From contig NZ_AP023356.1 of NCBI RefSeq assembly GCF_018324205.1, positions 8,562,501 through 8,626,500 of the forward strand: 64,000 nucleotides of DNA, in the 5' to 3' direction. The position numbers were made by a program, and so were the translations under genes. Source of the stretch: Actinoplanes ianthinogenes. GTDB lineage: Bacteria; Actinomycetota; Actinomycetes; Mycobacteriales; Micromonosporaceae. A model generated the notes under the pieces. That model saw only the letters and a list, made by a program, of their open reading frames with translations. It made no database searches and was not told the DNA's origin. Shown here one piece after another: positions 57,807-64,000 of this stretch. Position 1 is the stretch's first letter, and every line of letters starts with the position of its first letter.

Positions 57807-59114
57807 TCAGGGCGTCGGCCGGGTGCGGCGGGCGCGGCAGAGCACGATCGCGCCGTAGCCGTGGGCGTCGTGCTGCGCCGTCGGGATGACCTCGATCTTC
57901 TGGTGGCGGGGTGCGAACTCGGGTCGCAGGGTCGCCCGGAGGTCGTGCTCGTCGATGTCGGCGCCGGGGAAGGTCTTGCCGCCGACCGTGTAACCGCGGC
58001 ACCGGCGCAGCGCCGCGGTGAGGAACAGGCCGCCCGGCTCGACCAGGCCGGTGATGTGCCGCATGAACACTTGCCACGTGGCGCGGTCGGCGGTCGCCGA
58101 GTCCGCGCAGTAGGCGCTGACCACCATCGGATAGTTCCGCTGCACCGGGCGGGGGTGGTGGGCGTCCACCCGTACCAGATCGGTGATCTTCGCCCTGGTG
58201 AGGTCCTCCCGCGCGGTCACCTCGTCCTCGGTCGGGCGCGGGTTGCCCTCGCACTGCAGGGTGTAGCGGACGAACGGCCGCCAGTCGTGGGCGTCCGGCG
58301 CGCGCTCGATCCACCGCTGGATCTCGGCCAGGTTCTCCGGCAGATAGTCGCCCAGATGGATCTCGGACGCCGTCTCGGCGCACGCGAACACGTGGTGCAG
58401 CGTGGGCCCGGTCCCGAAGTACAGGATCGGCTGGTCACGTTCGGCGTGGCGCATCGCGTCGACCAGGAACGCGATGGTGGCGATCTCGTCCGGTTCGACG
58501 CTGCGGTAGTAGTCGGTGAGGTATTCGGCGGGCACCCAGTCGGTGTCGAACGACGCGTGTCCGCGGTCCCGGCCCACGACGGTCCGGGTGAGGCGAGCGA
58601 GTGCGGCCTCGTAGAACGCGGCGCCGAGGTTGGCCCCGGCCAGGAAGATGAGCGCCTCGTCGGTGGTGATCGCGTCGGTCGCGGCGGCGGCGCCGAACGC
58701 GGCCACGTAATACGGCACCTCCTTGGCGACCTCGGTGGCGGTGTACGCCACGGCAGCGGCCAGCCGGGCGGCGGAACCTTCACCGAACCGGCGCCGGGTG
58801 AGGTCGTACGCCAGCTTCGACAGCACGTTGGTGCTCGTCCCCGTCGCCGCCAGCAGACTCCCGTTCGCCCCCAGGTTGGCGCGCAACCCGAGCACCCAGA
58901 CGGTGTAGCTCACCAGCAGGACCACCACCACCCACCGATGGCCGAGGCCGGTGAGCAGCCCGGAAGCGACCAGGGCGGCGCCGGTGGCCGCCGCCCAGGC
59001 GTCCAGCGCCCAGGTGGCCGCCACCGTGGCCACCAGGCTGGTGGCCCAGGCGGCGACCGGCGACATCGCCGAGCCTTTGGCGCTGCGCACCGGCGGAACA
59101 AGCGCTGTTCCCAT
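57807..59114 (-). CDS. membrane-anchored NNMT/PNMT/TEMT-family methyltransferase
   Basis: 435 residues. Residues 1 to about 175 are hydrophobic with several helices (SPVAAWATSLVATVAATWALDAW; HRWVVVVLLVSYTVWVLGLRA; AAAVAYTATEVAKEVPYYVAAFGAAAATDAI). Residues about 190-425 are an SAM methyltransferase of the NNMT/PNMT/TEMT group: TDYYRSVEPDEIATIAFLVDAM, SAM motif I LYFGTGPTLHHVFACAE, HLGDYLPENLAEIQRWIERA, then ALRRCRGYTVGGKTF. Family members methylate amines or thioethers. GAGGAG precedes the ATG. Fusion to a membrane region is unusual. It follows a TauE/SafE gene on the same strand. Confidence 0.8.
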   Translation of the reverse strand: MGTALVPPVRSAKGSAMSPVAAWATSLVATVAATWALDAWAAATGAALVASGLLTGLGHRWVVVVLLVSYTVWVLGLRANLGANGSLLAATGTSTNVLSKLAYDLTRRRFGEGSAARLAAAVAYTATEVAKEVPYYVAAFGAAAATDAITTDEALIFLAGANLGAAFYEAALARLTRTVVGRDRGHASFDTDWVPAEYLTDYYRSVEPDEIATIAFLVDAMRHAERDQPILYFGTGPTLHHVFACAETASEIHLGDYLPENLAEIQRWIERAPDAHDWRPFVRYTLQCEGNPRPTEDEVTAREDLTRAKITDLVRVDAHHPRPVQRNYPMVVSAYCADSATADRATWQVFMRHITGLVEPGGLFLTAALRRCRGYTVGGKTFPGADIDEHDLRATLRPEFAPRHQKIEVIPTAQHDAHGYGAIVLCRARRTRPTP

Positions 59115-59192
59115 CGCTCCTCCTCAACGGAAAGGTCATGAGGGGAGACGGCGAACGGTGCCCGATGCGTACGTCACCTTGCCGACAGGGCG

Positions 59193-59975
59193 TCAGCCGG
59201 TGAGGCCCTGCACCAGGTAGACGACGGCGAGGGCGGTGGCCAGGACGCCGAGCAGCAGCCGCAACGTGCGCTCCGGCAGGTAGGGCTGGAGGCGGGCCCC
59301 GAGATAGCCGCCGGCCAGGCCGCCCGCTCCGCAGAGCAGCCCCAGGACCCAGTGCGGCGCGATGTCCCCGCTGGTGCTCAGGGCCAGAACCCCGTAGGTC
59401 GCGGCGCCCACGATCGAGGTCAGGAACGTCGACGCCAGGGCGGCCGGGGCGATCTGGCTCATCGGTGTGCCACGGCCGGCCAGGATCGGGCCGAGGATCG
59501 AGCCGCCGCCGATGCCGTAGATGCCGCCCACCGTGCCGGTGACGAGGCTGAGCCCGACGATGGCCGGTCGCGGCAGCGGCGGCCGGTCCGGAGTTCCCGG
59601 ACGCAGTGCGCGGACGCAGAGCCACAGCCCGAGGGGCAGCAGCACCGCCCCGGCCACCAGGCGGAAGACCTGGGGGCCGGGGATGGCGAACACCCGGATG
59701 ACCGCGCCGACGATCACGCCGGGAACGGTGCCGGCGATCAGCAGCCGGGCGAGCGGCCCGGTGAGCTGCCCGTTCCGCCGGTAACGCAGCAGCGCGCCGG
59801 GCCCGGAGACCACGTTGAACAGCAGATTCGTCGGCGTCACCGCCGGGTTGGGCACGTGCAGCACGCTCAGCTGCACCGGGAGCAGGAACACCGCCCCGGA
59901 CACCCCGACCGGTGAGGTGACCACGGAGATCAGCAGGCCGGCGAGAAAGCCGGCCACCCCGGTCCCCACGTCCAT
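59193..59975 (-). CDS. TauE/SafE family sulfite/organosulfonate exporter
   Basis: 260 residues with eight predicted membrane helices in two halves (VAGFLAGLLISVVTSPVGVSGAVFLLPVQL; NLLFNVVSGPGALLRYRRNG; TGTVGGIYGIGGGSILGPIL; GGLAGGYLGARLQPYLPERTLRLLLGVLATALAVVYLV). The family exports sulfite, taurine-derived sulfonates and related anions. It starts 15 bases after the hemoglobin-fusion stop, so the two are probably co-transcribed. Confidence 0.9.
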   Translation of the reverse strand: MDVGTGVAGFLAGLLISVVTSPVGVSGAVFLLPVQLSVLHVPNPAVTPTNLLFNVVSGPGALLRYRRNGQLTGPLARLLIAGTVPGVIVGAVIRVFAIPGPQVFRLVAGAVLLPLGLWLCVRALRPGTPDRPPLPRPAIVGLSLVTGTVGGIYGIGGGSILGPILAGRGTPMSQIAPAALASTFLTSIVGAATYGVLALSTSGDIAPHWVLGLLCGAGGLAGGYLGARLQPYLPERTLRLLLGVLATALAVVYLVQGLTG

Positions 59976-59990
59976 GATCGAGAACGATAG

Positions 59991-60749
59991 TCAGCCCCGG
60001 TACGGCGGAGCCACGCCCCATCCCCAGTGCGGCACCGGGGCCTGCCGGGGCGGGTTGGCGCCGGGCTGTGAGTTGGCCAGCGCGAGCCGGGTGCCCCACT
60101 CGAGGTAGCCGACGAACGCGGCCCGGAACTCCGGGTCGTCCGGCAGCCCGACCTCGTCGGCCGCGTCGAGCAGCAGGCTCACCCAGCGGCGCCGCTGCGG
60201 CTCGGTGATCGCCTTGCCCAGGTGGTGGCCGAGCATGGCCGGATAGCCACCCCGCTCGTCGGTGTAGCGGGACGGGCCGCCGAACACCTCGGCCAGCCAC
60301 ATCGCGACGTGCCGCGGATGGCCCGGATCCATGTGCGCGAACAGCGGCCCGACCAGCTCGTCGACCACGACCAGCTGGTAGAACCGCTCGGTCAGCCGTT
60401 CCAGGGCCTCGGTGCCGCCGGCCCACTCGTACATGCTGGGCACCGAGCCGCCGGGCCCGGCCACCGCGGTCGGCTCGTAGTGGCGCATCTCCTCGATCGC
60501 CTCGACGTAGGGGCGGATCTCGGCGAGGAACCCGGGGAACAGGTCGCCGCCCCGGAAACCCTTCAGGTGGTCGTCGGCGGAGGTCCAGGTGATGCGCAGA
60601 ATGTAGGTGTCGGGCTGGTCGGCGCAGCGGCTCAGCTCGTAGTCGGCGCACTGCGGCGCCTGTGCCAGGAATCGGGCCGCACGGGCATAGGCCTGCTCGA
60701 ATGCGGCGGTGTCACCAGGGATGCGGTACCGGATGTACTCGACCGTCAT
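59991..60749 (-). CDS. antibiotic biosynthesis monooxygenase domain fused to group II truncated hemoglobin
   Basis: 252 residues. Residues 1-100 are an ABM-type ferredoxin-like domain (MTVEYIRYRIPGDTAAFEQAYARAARFLAQAPQCADYELSR ... GFLAEIRPYVEAIEEMRHY). Residues about 110-240 are a truncated globin (MYEWAGGTEALERLTERFYQLVVVDELVGPLFAHMDPGHPRHVAMWLAEVFGG, with proximal His in MLGHHLGKAIT). A chimera of this kind is described from Streptomyces avermitilis. ATG 60749; 60761 is an alternative. A tandem-octamer region lies just upstream. Confidence 0.88.
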   Translation of the reverse strand: MTVEYIRYRIPGDTAAFEQAYARAARFLAQAPQCADYELSRCADQPDTYILRITWTSADDHLKGFRGGDLFPGFLAEIRPYVEAIEEMRHYEPTAVAGPGGSVPSMYEWAGGTEALERLTERFYQLVVVDELVGPLFAHMDPGHPRHVAMWLAEVFGGPSRYTDERGGYPAMLGHHLGKAITEPQRRRWVSLLLDAADEVGLPDDPEFRAAFVGYLEWGTRLALANSQPGANPPRQAPVPHWGWGVAPPYRG

Positions 60750-60768
60750 GCCGACCACCATAGAGCAA

Positions 60769-60792
60769 TGTAAGCGTGTAAGTATGTAATCA
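60769..60792 (+). repeat. three tandem octamers at a divergent promoter
   Basis: TGTAAGCG, TGTAAGTA and TGTAATCA are consecutive; the last ends at the A of the start codon at 60792. This is an AT-rich island in a GC-rich context, between the divergent hemoglobin-fusion and hydrolase-like genes, and may bind a regulator or form the promoters. Confidence 0.5.
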
Positions 60793-61556
60793 TGAGCCTT
60801 CCGGAGCCCCCGGCCCGCCGGCCTGACCTCGACGACGACTTCGCCGGGCCGCGCCTGCGCGACGACGTCTGGGTCGACCACTACCTGCCGCAGTGGAGCA
60901 CCCCGGACCGGTCCGCGGCCCGCTACGACTTCGACGAGCGTGGCCTGCGGCTGCGGATCGACGCCGACCAGCTCGACTGGCGGCCGGAGGACGCGCCGCT
61001 GCGCGTCTCCAGCATCCAGACCGGCACCTTCGCCGGCCCGCCGGGCTCGGGGCAGGGCACCCACCGGCACCGCCCGGACGGCCTGGTGGTGCGGAGCGCG
61101 ACGCCGACCCGGCTGCTCTGGGCGCCGAGCGCCGGCCGGGTCGACATCACGGTGACCGCGAGCGTGGACGAGGGCTGCATGCTGGCCGCCTGGCTGGTCG
61201 GCACCGAGCACCTCGACCCGCTGGACAGCGGCGAGGTGTGCATCTTCGAGATCGAGGCGGCCGACCTGAGCACCGCCCGCTGCGGGATCAAGGCGCACCA
61301 CGACGACCGGCTCCAGCCGGAGATGACCGAGGTCGCCATCCCGGCCGACGCCGCGAAGCCGCACACCTGGACCGCGATCTGGGGACCGGAGGGTACGGTC
61401 ATCGGCTGCGAAGGCACCGTGCTCGTGCGGTCGGCTCAGGCGCCGGCGTACCCGCAATTTCTGCTGATCGACCTCTGGGAGCTCGACGGGCGTACCGGAA
61501 ACTATCCGAAAGCGGCCTGGATCCACCGCGTCCGTGGGTGGGATCTCGGTCGTTAG
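60792..61556 (+). CDS. GH16-like concanavalin-fold protein
   Basis: 254 residues with a jelly-roll look: DDDFAGPRLRDDVWVDHYLPQWSTPDRSAARYDF near the N-terminus, RLRIDADQLDWRPEDAPLRVSSIQTG, and LDSGEVCIFEIEAADL where GH16 enzymes have their E-x-D-x-x-E motif. Here the motif reads E-V-C-I-F-E-I-E, so catalysis is uncertain. No signal peptide; cytoplasmic. It ends overlapping the convergent protease gene by four bases. Confidence 0.7.
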   Translation: MSLPEPPARRPDLDDDFAGPRLRDDVWVDHYLPQWSTPDRSAARYDFDERGLRLRIDADQLDWRPEDAPLRVSSIQTGTFAGPPGSGQGTHRHRPDGLVVRSATPTRLLWAPSAGRVDITVTASVDEGCMLAAWLVGTEHLDPLDSGEVCIFEIEAADLSTARCGIKAHHDDRLQPEMTEVAIPADAAKPHTWTAIWGPEGTVIGCEGTVLVRSAQAPAYPQFLLIDLWELDGRTGNYPKAAWIHRVRGWDLGR

Positions 61557-62308
61557 CAGGCGGCCGGGGTGCCGCCGGAGGCGATCGCGCGCAGCGCGGT
61601 CAGCGCGTCGTCGACGGTGGCGACCCTGGCCATCGGCAGGCCGGGCACCGCGTTGCGCTTGGCCTCGGCGCAGTTGCCGGCCGGGACCAGGAACCAGGTG
61701 GCACCGGCTTCTTTCGCCCCGTGCAGTTTCTGCGGGATGCCGCCGATCGGGCCGACCTCGCCCTTCTCGTCGACCGTGCCGGTGCCGGCCACGATCCTGC
61801 CGCCGGTGAGGTCGGCCGGGGTCAGCTTGTCGATGATGCCGAGGCTGATCATCAGGCCGGCGCTCGGGCCGCCGATCCCGTCGACGTCGACCGTGACGTT
61901 CACCCCCGGCGGGTTGCCGAGCTGGTCCATCGCGACGGTGACCGCGGTCGACTCGGACTCCTGGAACGCCTCCGTGTTCTGCTGGTTGACCTGCTCCTCG
62001 CTCTTGCCGGAGGAGAAGACCACGTCGCGCGGCACGAGGGCGACCTCGGAGTCGAACCAGGCGTGCCACGCCTCACCGAGGCTGATGGTGCTCTCCACCG
62101 AGACCGTGGTGAGCCGCAGCTGCCCGGCCGAGCTGGAGACGTCGGCGCCGGTCACGGTGATCACCTGGTGCCCGTCCTTGCTGCCCAGGGTGTCCACGGT
62201 CGGACCCGGTTCGAGCATGACGTAGGGCAGCGGCAGCACGGCGACGACGACCCCGAGCAGAGCGGTGATCAGCGCGCCGGCGGCGATCAGGAGGCCACGA
62301 CGTTTCAT
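61553..62308 (-). CDS. YlbL-like S16 (Lon-type) membrane protease, apparently lacking PDZ
   Basis: 251 residues. One N-terminal membrane helix (GLLIAAGALITALLGVVVAVL) precedes LPYVMLEPGPTVDTLG, typical of the YlbL family. The S16 protease part has Ser in DVDGIGGPSAGLMISL and Lys in TGTVDEKGEVGPIGGIPQKL. Usual YlbL proteins (about 340 residues) have a PDZ domain between; here FSSGKSEEQVNQQNTEAFQESESTAVTVAMDQLG leads straight into the protease domain. It may have lost substrate-recognition by PDZ. Confidence 0.85.
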   Translation of the reverse strand: MKRRGLLIAAGALITALLGVVVAVLPLPYVMLEPGPTVDTLGSKDGHQVITVTGADVSSSAGQLRLTTVSVESTISLGEAWHAWFDSEVALVPRDVVFSSGKSEEQVNQQNTEAFQESESTAVTVAMDQLGNPPGVNVTVDVDGIGGPSAGLMISLGIIDKLTPADLTGGRIVAGTGTVDEKGEVGPIGGIPQKLHGAKEAGATWFLVPAGNCAEAKRNAVPGLPMARVATVDDALTALRAIASGGTPAAC

Positions 62309-62418
62309 CGGGGGGAGCGTACCGATGACCGCGCGACGGCCGCCGCCGGGTCGGCCGCCGCCACGCCGTCGATCTCCGCGGCATCACGGACGTGGATGGA
62401 TCCGCTACCGTGTCCGGC

Positions 62419-62868
62419 GTGCTGTGGGGTGGACGGCGGGTTGCCGGGTTGGTGCTGGCGGTTCTGGTCGTGGTGGCCGGTGCGGGGTGGGGGCTCTATG
62501 CCTGGCGCCGGCACGCCACCTACGGGACCATGGCCGACCAGCAGGAGCTGAAGGTGACCCTGGCGACCGGGGACCGGCTGACGCTGGTGGTGCCGGATCG
62601 CGGGGCGTCGATCGGGGACCACTGGACGGCGCAGTTGCCGGACTCCGGGGTGCTGCGGGCGGTGGACGAGCGGTTCACCTACAGCAGCGTGCACGACCGG
62701 CTGTTCGGCCCGGCGCTCGGCGGCGGCAGCGGCACCCGGTACTTCATCTTCGAGGCGTCCACGCCCGGCGAGGTGACGGTCACGCTGACCAACTGCTTCC
62801 GTGGCTGCAAGTTCCCCGCCGACAAGGCCGAGTCGACCGCCACGACCTGGCTGGTCACCGTCGATTAG
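62419..62868 (+). CDS. chagasin-like (I42) protease inhibitor, membrane-anchored
   Basis: 149 residues from GTG 62419; GTG 62392 is possible. A membrane anchor (VAGLVLAVLVVVAGAGWGLYAW) is followed by a beta domain with chagasin-family features: SIGDHWTAQLPDSGVLRAVDERFTYSS, ALGGGSGTRYFIFEAS and TVTLTNCFRGC. Chagasin proteins inhibit papain-like cysteine peptidases. The loop normally reading N-P-T-T-G is altered (GASIGDHW), so activity is uncertain. TACCGT eight bases before the GTG allows a leaderless start. Convergent with the TetR gene, stops overlapping. Confidence 0.65.
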   Translation: MLWGGRRVAGLVLAVLVVVAGAGWGLYAWRRHATYGTMADQQELKVTLATGDRLTLVVPDRGASIGDHWTAQLPDSGVLRAVDERFTYSSVHDRLFGPALGGGSGTRYFIFEASTPGEVTVTLTNCFRGCKFPADKAESTATTWLVTVD

Positions 62869-63458
62869 GACCGGGGGCGCAGCCCGTCCAGGGCGGCGGT
62901 GACGACCCGCTCGGCGTAATCGGCGGTGAGCGGCCCGGTGCGCTGCAACCAGCGGTTGAGCACCGGACCCCAGATGAGGTCCACGGCGATGTCCAGGTCG
63001 AGGCCGGGCGCGAGCTGGCCGGCCCGCTGGGCGCTGCGCAGCCGCTCCCGCTTGGCCTCGCGCATCGGCTCGTCGAGGTGCTCCCGGTACGCCGCCGCCA
63101 GCTCGGCGTCGTGGGTGATCTCGGTGGCCAGCGCGCGCATCGGCTGGTCGTACCGGGGATCGTTGAGTTCCTCGACGGTGGCGCGCAGCACCAGGATCAG
63201 GTCGGCCCGCAGGTCGCCGGTGTCGGGCAGCACCACCGGGCCGCCGTCACCGCTCTCGCTGAGCATCAGGAAAGCGTCGAACAGCACGACGCCCTTGGAC
63301 GGCCACCAGCGATAGATGGTCTGTTTGCCGACGCCGGCGCGCGCGGCGATGCCCTCGATGGTGAGTTTCGCGTAACCGACCTCCTGGACCAGGTCGAAGG
63401 CGGCGGTGAGGACGGCCCGGCGTGAGGCCTCACGCCGGCGGGTCGGGTTGGGGGTCAC
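62865..63458 (-). CDS. TetR/AcrR family transcriptional regulator
   Basis: 197 residues from GTG 63458. HTH: RRAVLTAAFDLVQEVGYAKLTIEGIAARAGVGKQTIYRWWPSKGVVLFDAFL; the C-terminal domain is of the TetR_C_16 kind (RALATEITHDAELAAAYREHLDEPMREAKRERLRSA). Divergent from an SDR gene with two dyads between, so it probably represses that gene and itself. Confidence 0.92.
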   Translation of the reverse strand: MTPNPTRRREASRRAVLTAAFDLVQEVGYAKLTIEGIAARAGVGKQTIYRWWPSKGVVLFDAFLMLSESGDGGPVVLPDTGDLRADLILVLRATVEELNDPRYDQPMRALATEITHDAELAAAYREHLDEPMREAKRERLRSAQRAGQLAPGLDLDIAVDLIWGPVLNRWLQRTGPLTADYAERVVTAALDGLRPRS

Positions 63459-63482
63459 CGGACCACCATAGTCCCAACGAAA

Positions 63483-63499
63483 CGAGACGTACCGTCTTG
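63483..63499. promoter_or_regulatory. TetR operator copy 1 (SDR/TetR region)
   Basis: CGAGACG-TAC-CGTCTTG; one of seven pairs is imperfect. It is 25 bases upstream of the TetR start codon. Confidence 0.6.
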
Positions 63500-63536
63500 T
63501 CATGCGGAGCGCCGCGGGTGTAGCGTCCCTGCCTAG

Positions 63537-63553
63537 CGAGACGAAACGTCTCG
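63537..63553. promoter_or_regulatory. TetR operator copy 2 (SDR/TetR region)
   Basis: CGAGACG-AAA-CGTCTCG has perfect seven-base arms and lies 30 bases before the SDR start, centred 54 bases from copy 1. Confidence 0.65.
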
Positions 63554-63582
63554 TCTTGTCAGCGAGAGAACAGGGGACCCGC

Positions 63583-64000
63583 ATGTCTCGCACCTGGTTC
63601 ATCACCGGCGCCAGCCGTGGCCTCGGCCGCGCGTTCACCCGGGCCGCCCTCGACCGCGGAGACCGGGTCGTCGCCGCGTCCCGCAGCATCACCCGCGCCG
63701 ACTTCGACGAACGCCACGGCGACCGCCTGCTCGCCCTGCCGCTCGACGTGACCGACCGCGACGCCGTGTTCGCCGCGGTGGCCACCGCGATCGAGCGCTT
63801 CGGGCCGCTGGACATCGTCGTCAACAACGCCGGCACCCTGTCCATGGGCATGATCGAGGAGTTCACCGAGGCGCAGGCCCGCGCCCAGTTGGAGGTCAAC
63901 CTCTTCGGCGCGCTGTGGGTCACCCAGGCCGCGCTGCCGCACCTGCGGGCCCAGCGTTCCGGGCACCTGGTGCAGGTCTCCAGCATCGCCGCGCTCGGCG
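63583..64000 (+). CDS. SDR family oxidoreductase (truncated by window edge)
   Basis: The first 139 residues are visible. The NAD(P)-binding motif is TWFITGASRGLGRAF (T-G-x3-G-x-G), then LDVTD and the NNAGTL loop, and the catalytic Ser in VQVSSIAALG at the edge. The Tyr-Lys pair lies beyond the window. Divergent from a TetR regulator that likely controls it. A typical classical SDR; substrate unknown. Confidence 0.9.
   Translation, partial: MSRTWFITGASRGLGRAFTRAALDRGDRVVAASRSITRADFDERHGDRLLALPLDVTDRDAVFAAVATAIERFGPLDIVVNNAGTLSMGMIEEFTEAQARAQLEVNLFGALWVTQAALPHLRAQRSGHLVQVSSIAALG

Noticed and set aside
60762..62069. upstream extension of the hemoglobin-fusion frame
   Set aside because: The extension lies opposite the GH16-like and YlbL genes and shows no domain; the ABM domain starts at 60749.
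1..64000. tRNA, rRNA, insertion sequence or phage genes
   Set aside because: None were recognised on reading both strands; a covariance-model or HMM search would be needed to exclude small ones.

Overview
The window is about 64 kb of very GC-rich chromosomal DNA with many GTG starts, stop/start overlaps (ATGA, GTGA), long shadow ORFs and an actinobacterial regulator repertoire (ECF sigma with RskA-type anti-sigma, MEDS/STAS partner-switching proteins, ROK, LacI, TetR, ArsR, LysR). This suggests a Micromonosporaceae-type actinomycete such as Actinoplanes; the assignment is inference, because no rRNA or other marker gene is present. No tRNA, rRNA, IS element, phage gene or CRISPR array was seen. 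Both edges cut genes: an MFS transporter on the left and an SDR oxidoreductase on the right.

Layout. 1-3.4 kb: MFS tail, GNAT, then an ECF sigma / anti-sigma / fasciclin module resembling mycobacterial SigK-RskA-MPT70/83; the sigma gene and the fasciclin gene share a promoter-like motif. 3.4-11.5 kb (minus strand): a compact, translationally coupled sulfonate/organosulfur operon (flavin reductase, lipoprotein, permease, ATPase, two NtaA/DszA-type FMN monooxygenases, aldo/keto reductase) behind a ROK regulator. 11.5-12.95 kb: a gene-free block of 69-70 bp tandem repeats, two arrays of which are inverted copies of one family. 12.9-14.3 kb: a MEDS-ATPase / STAS pair. 14.4-25.1 kb: propeller protein, LacI, TipAS-like protein, TPR protein with a truncated TauE remnant, DUF4253, winged-helix regulator, inositol-phosphatase family, metallo-beta-lactamase and a class V PLP enzyme. 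25.1-32 kb: SpoIIE-type phosphatase, membrane DJ-1/PfpI protein divergent from a NarL-type two-component system, HAD phosphatase, and an HTH protein with MgtE-N-like repeats. 32-40.6 kb: LysR/tautomerase, GDSL hydrolase, LURP-one-like protein, GGDEF-EAL protein, a secreted subtilase with a Trp-rich tail, and an ArsR/SRPBCC pair.

40.7-45.7 kb is a tightly packed six-gene plus-strand cluster (epimerase, three glycosyltransferase-like proteins, two unknown proteins), the best candidate for an undescribed pathway. 45.8-57.4 kb holds several regulator/target pairs with visible palindromic operators (TetR with alpha/beta hydrolase, LysR with EamA, TetR with DHA2 MFS) plus DedA, an S1-domain protein and small membrane/secreted proteins. 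57.4-61 kb holds a minus-strand group: a truncated hemoglobin fused to an antibiotic-monooxygenase domain, a TauE/SafE exporter, and a membrane-anchored NNMT/TEMT-type methyltransferase. The right end has a YlbL-like protease apparently lacking its PDZ domain, a chagasin-like inhibitor, and a TetR/SDR divergent pair with two operators.

A short motif, CCCTT(C)TTTCGGTACG, recurs. It lies 3' of four genes and is also the core of one tandem array. Many starts were moved from the longest possible ORF on the basis of ribosome binding sites, overlaps or signal peptides; each entry says so.
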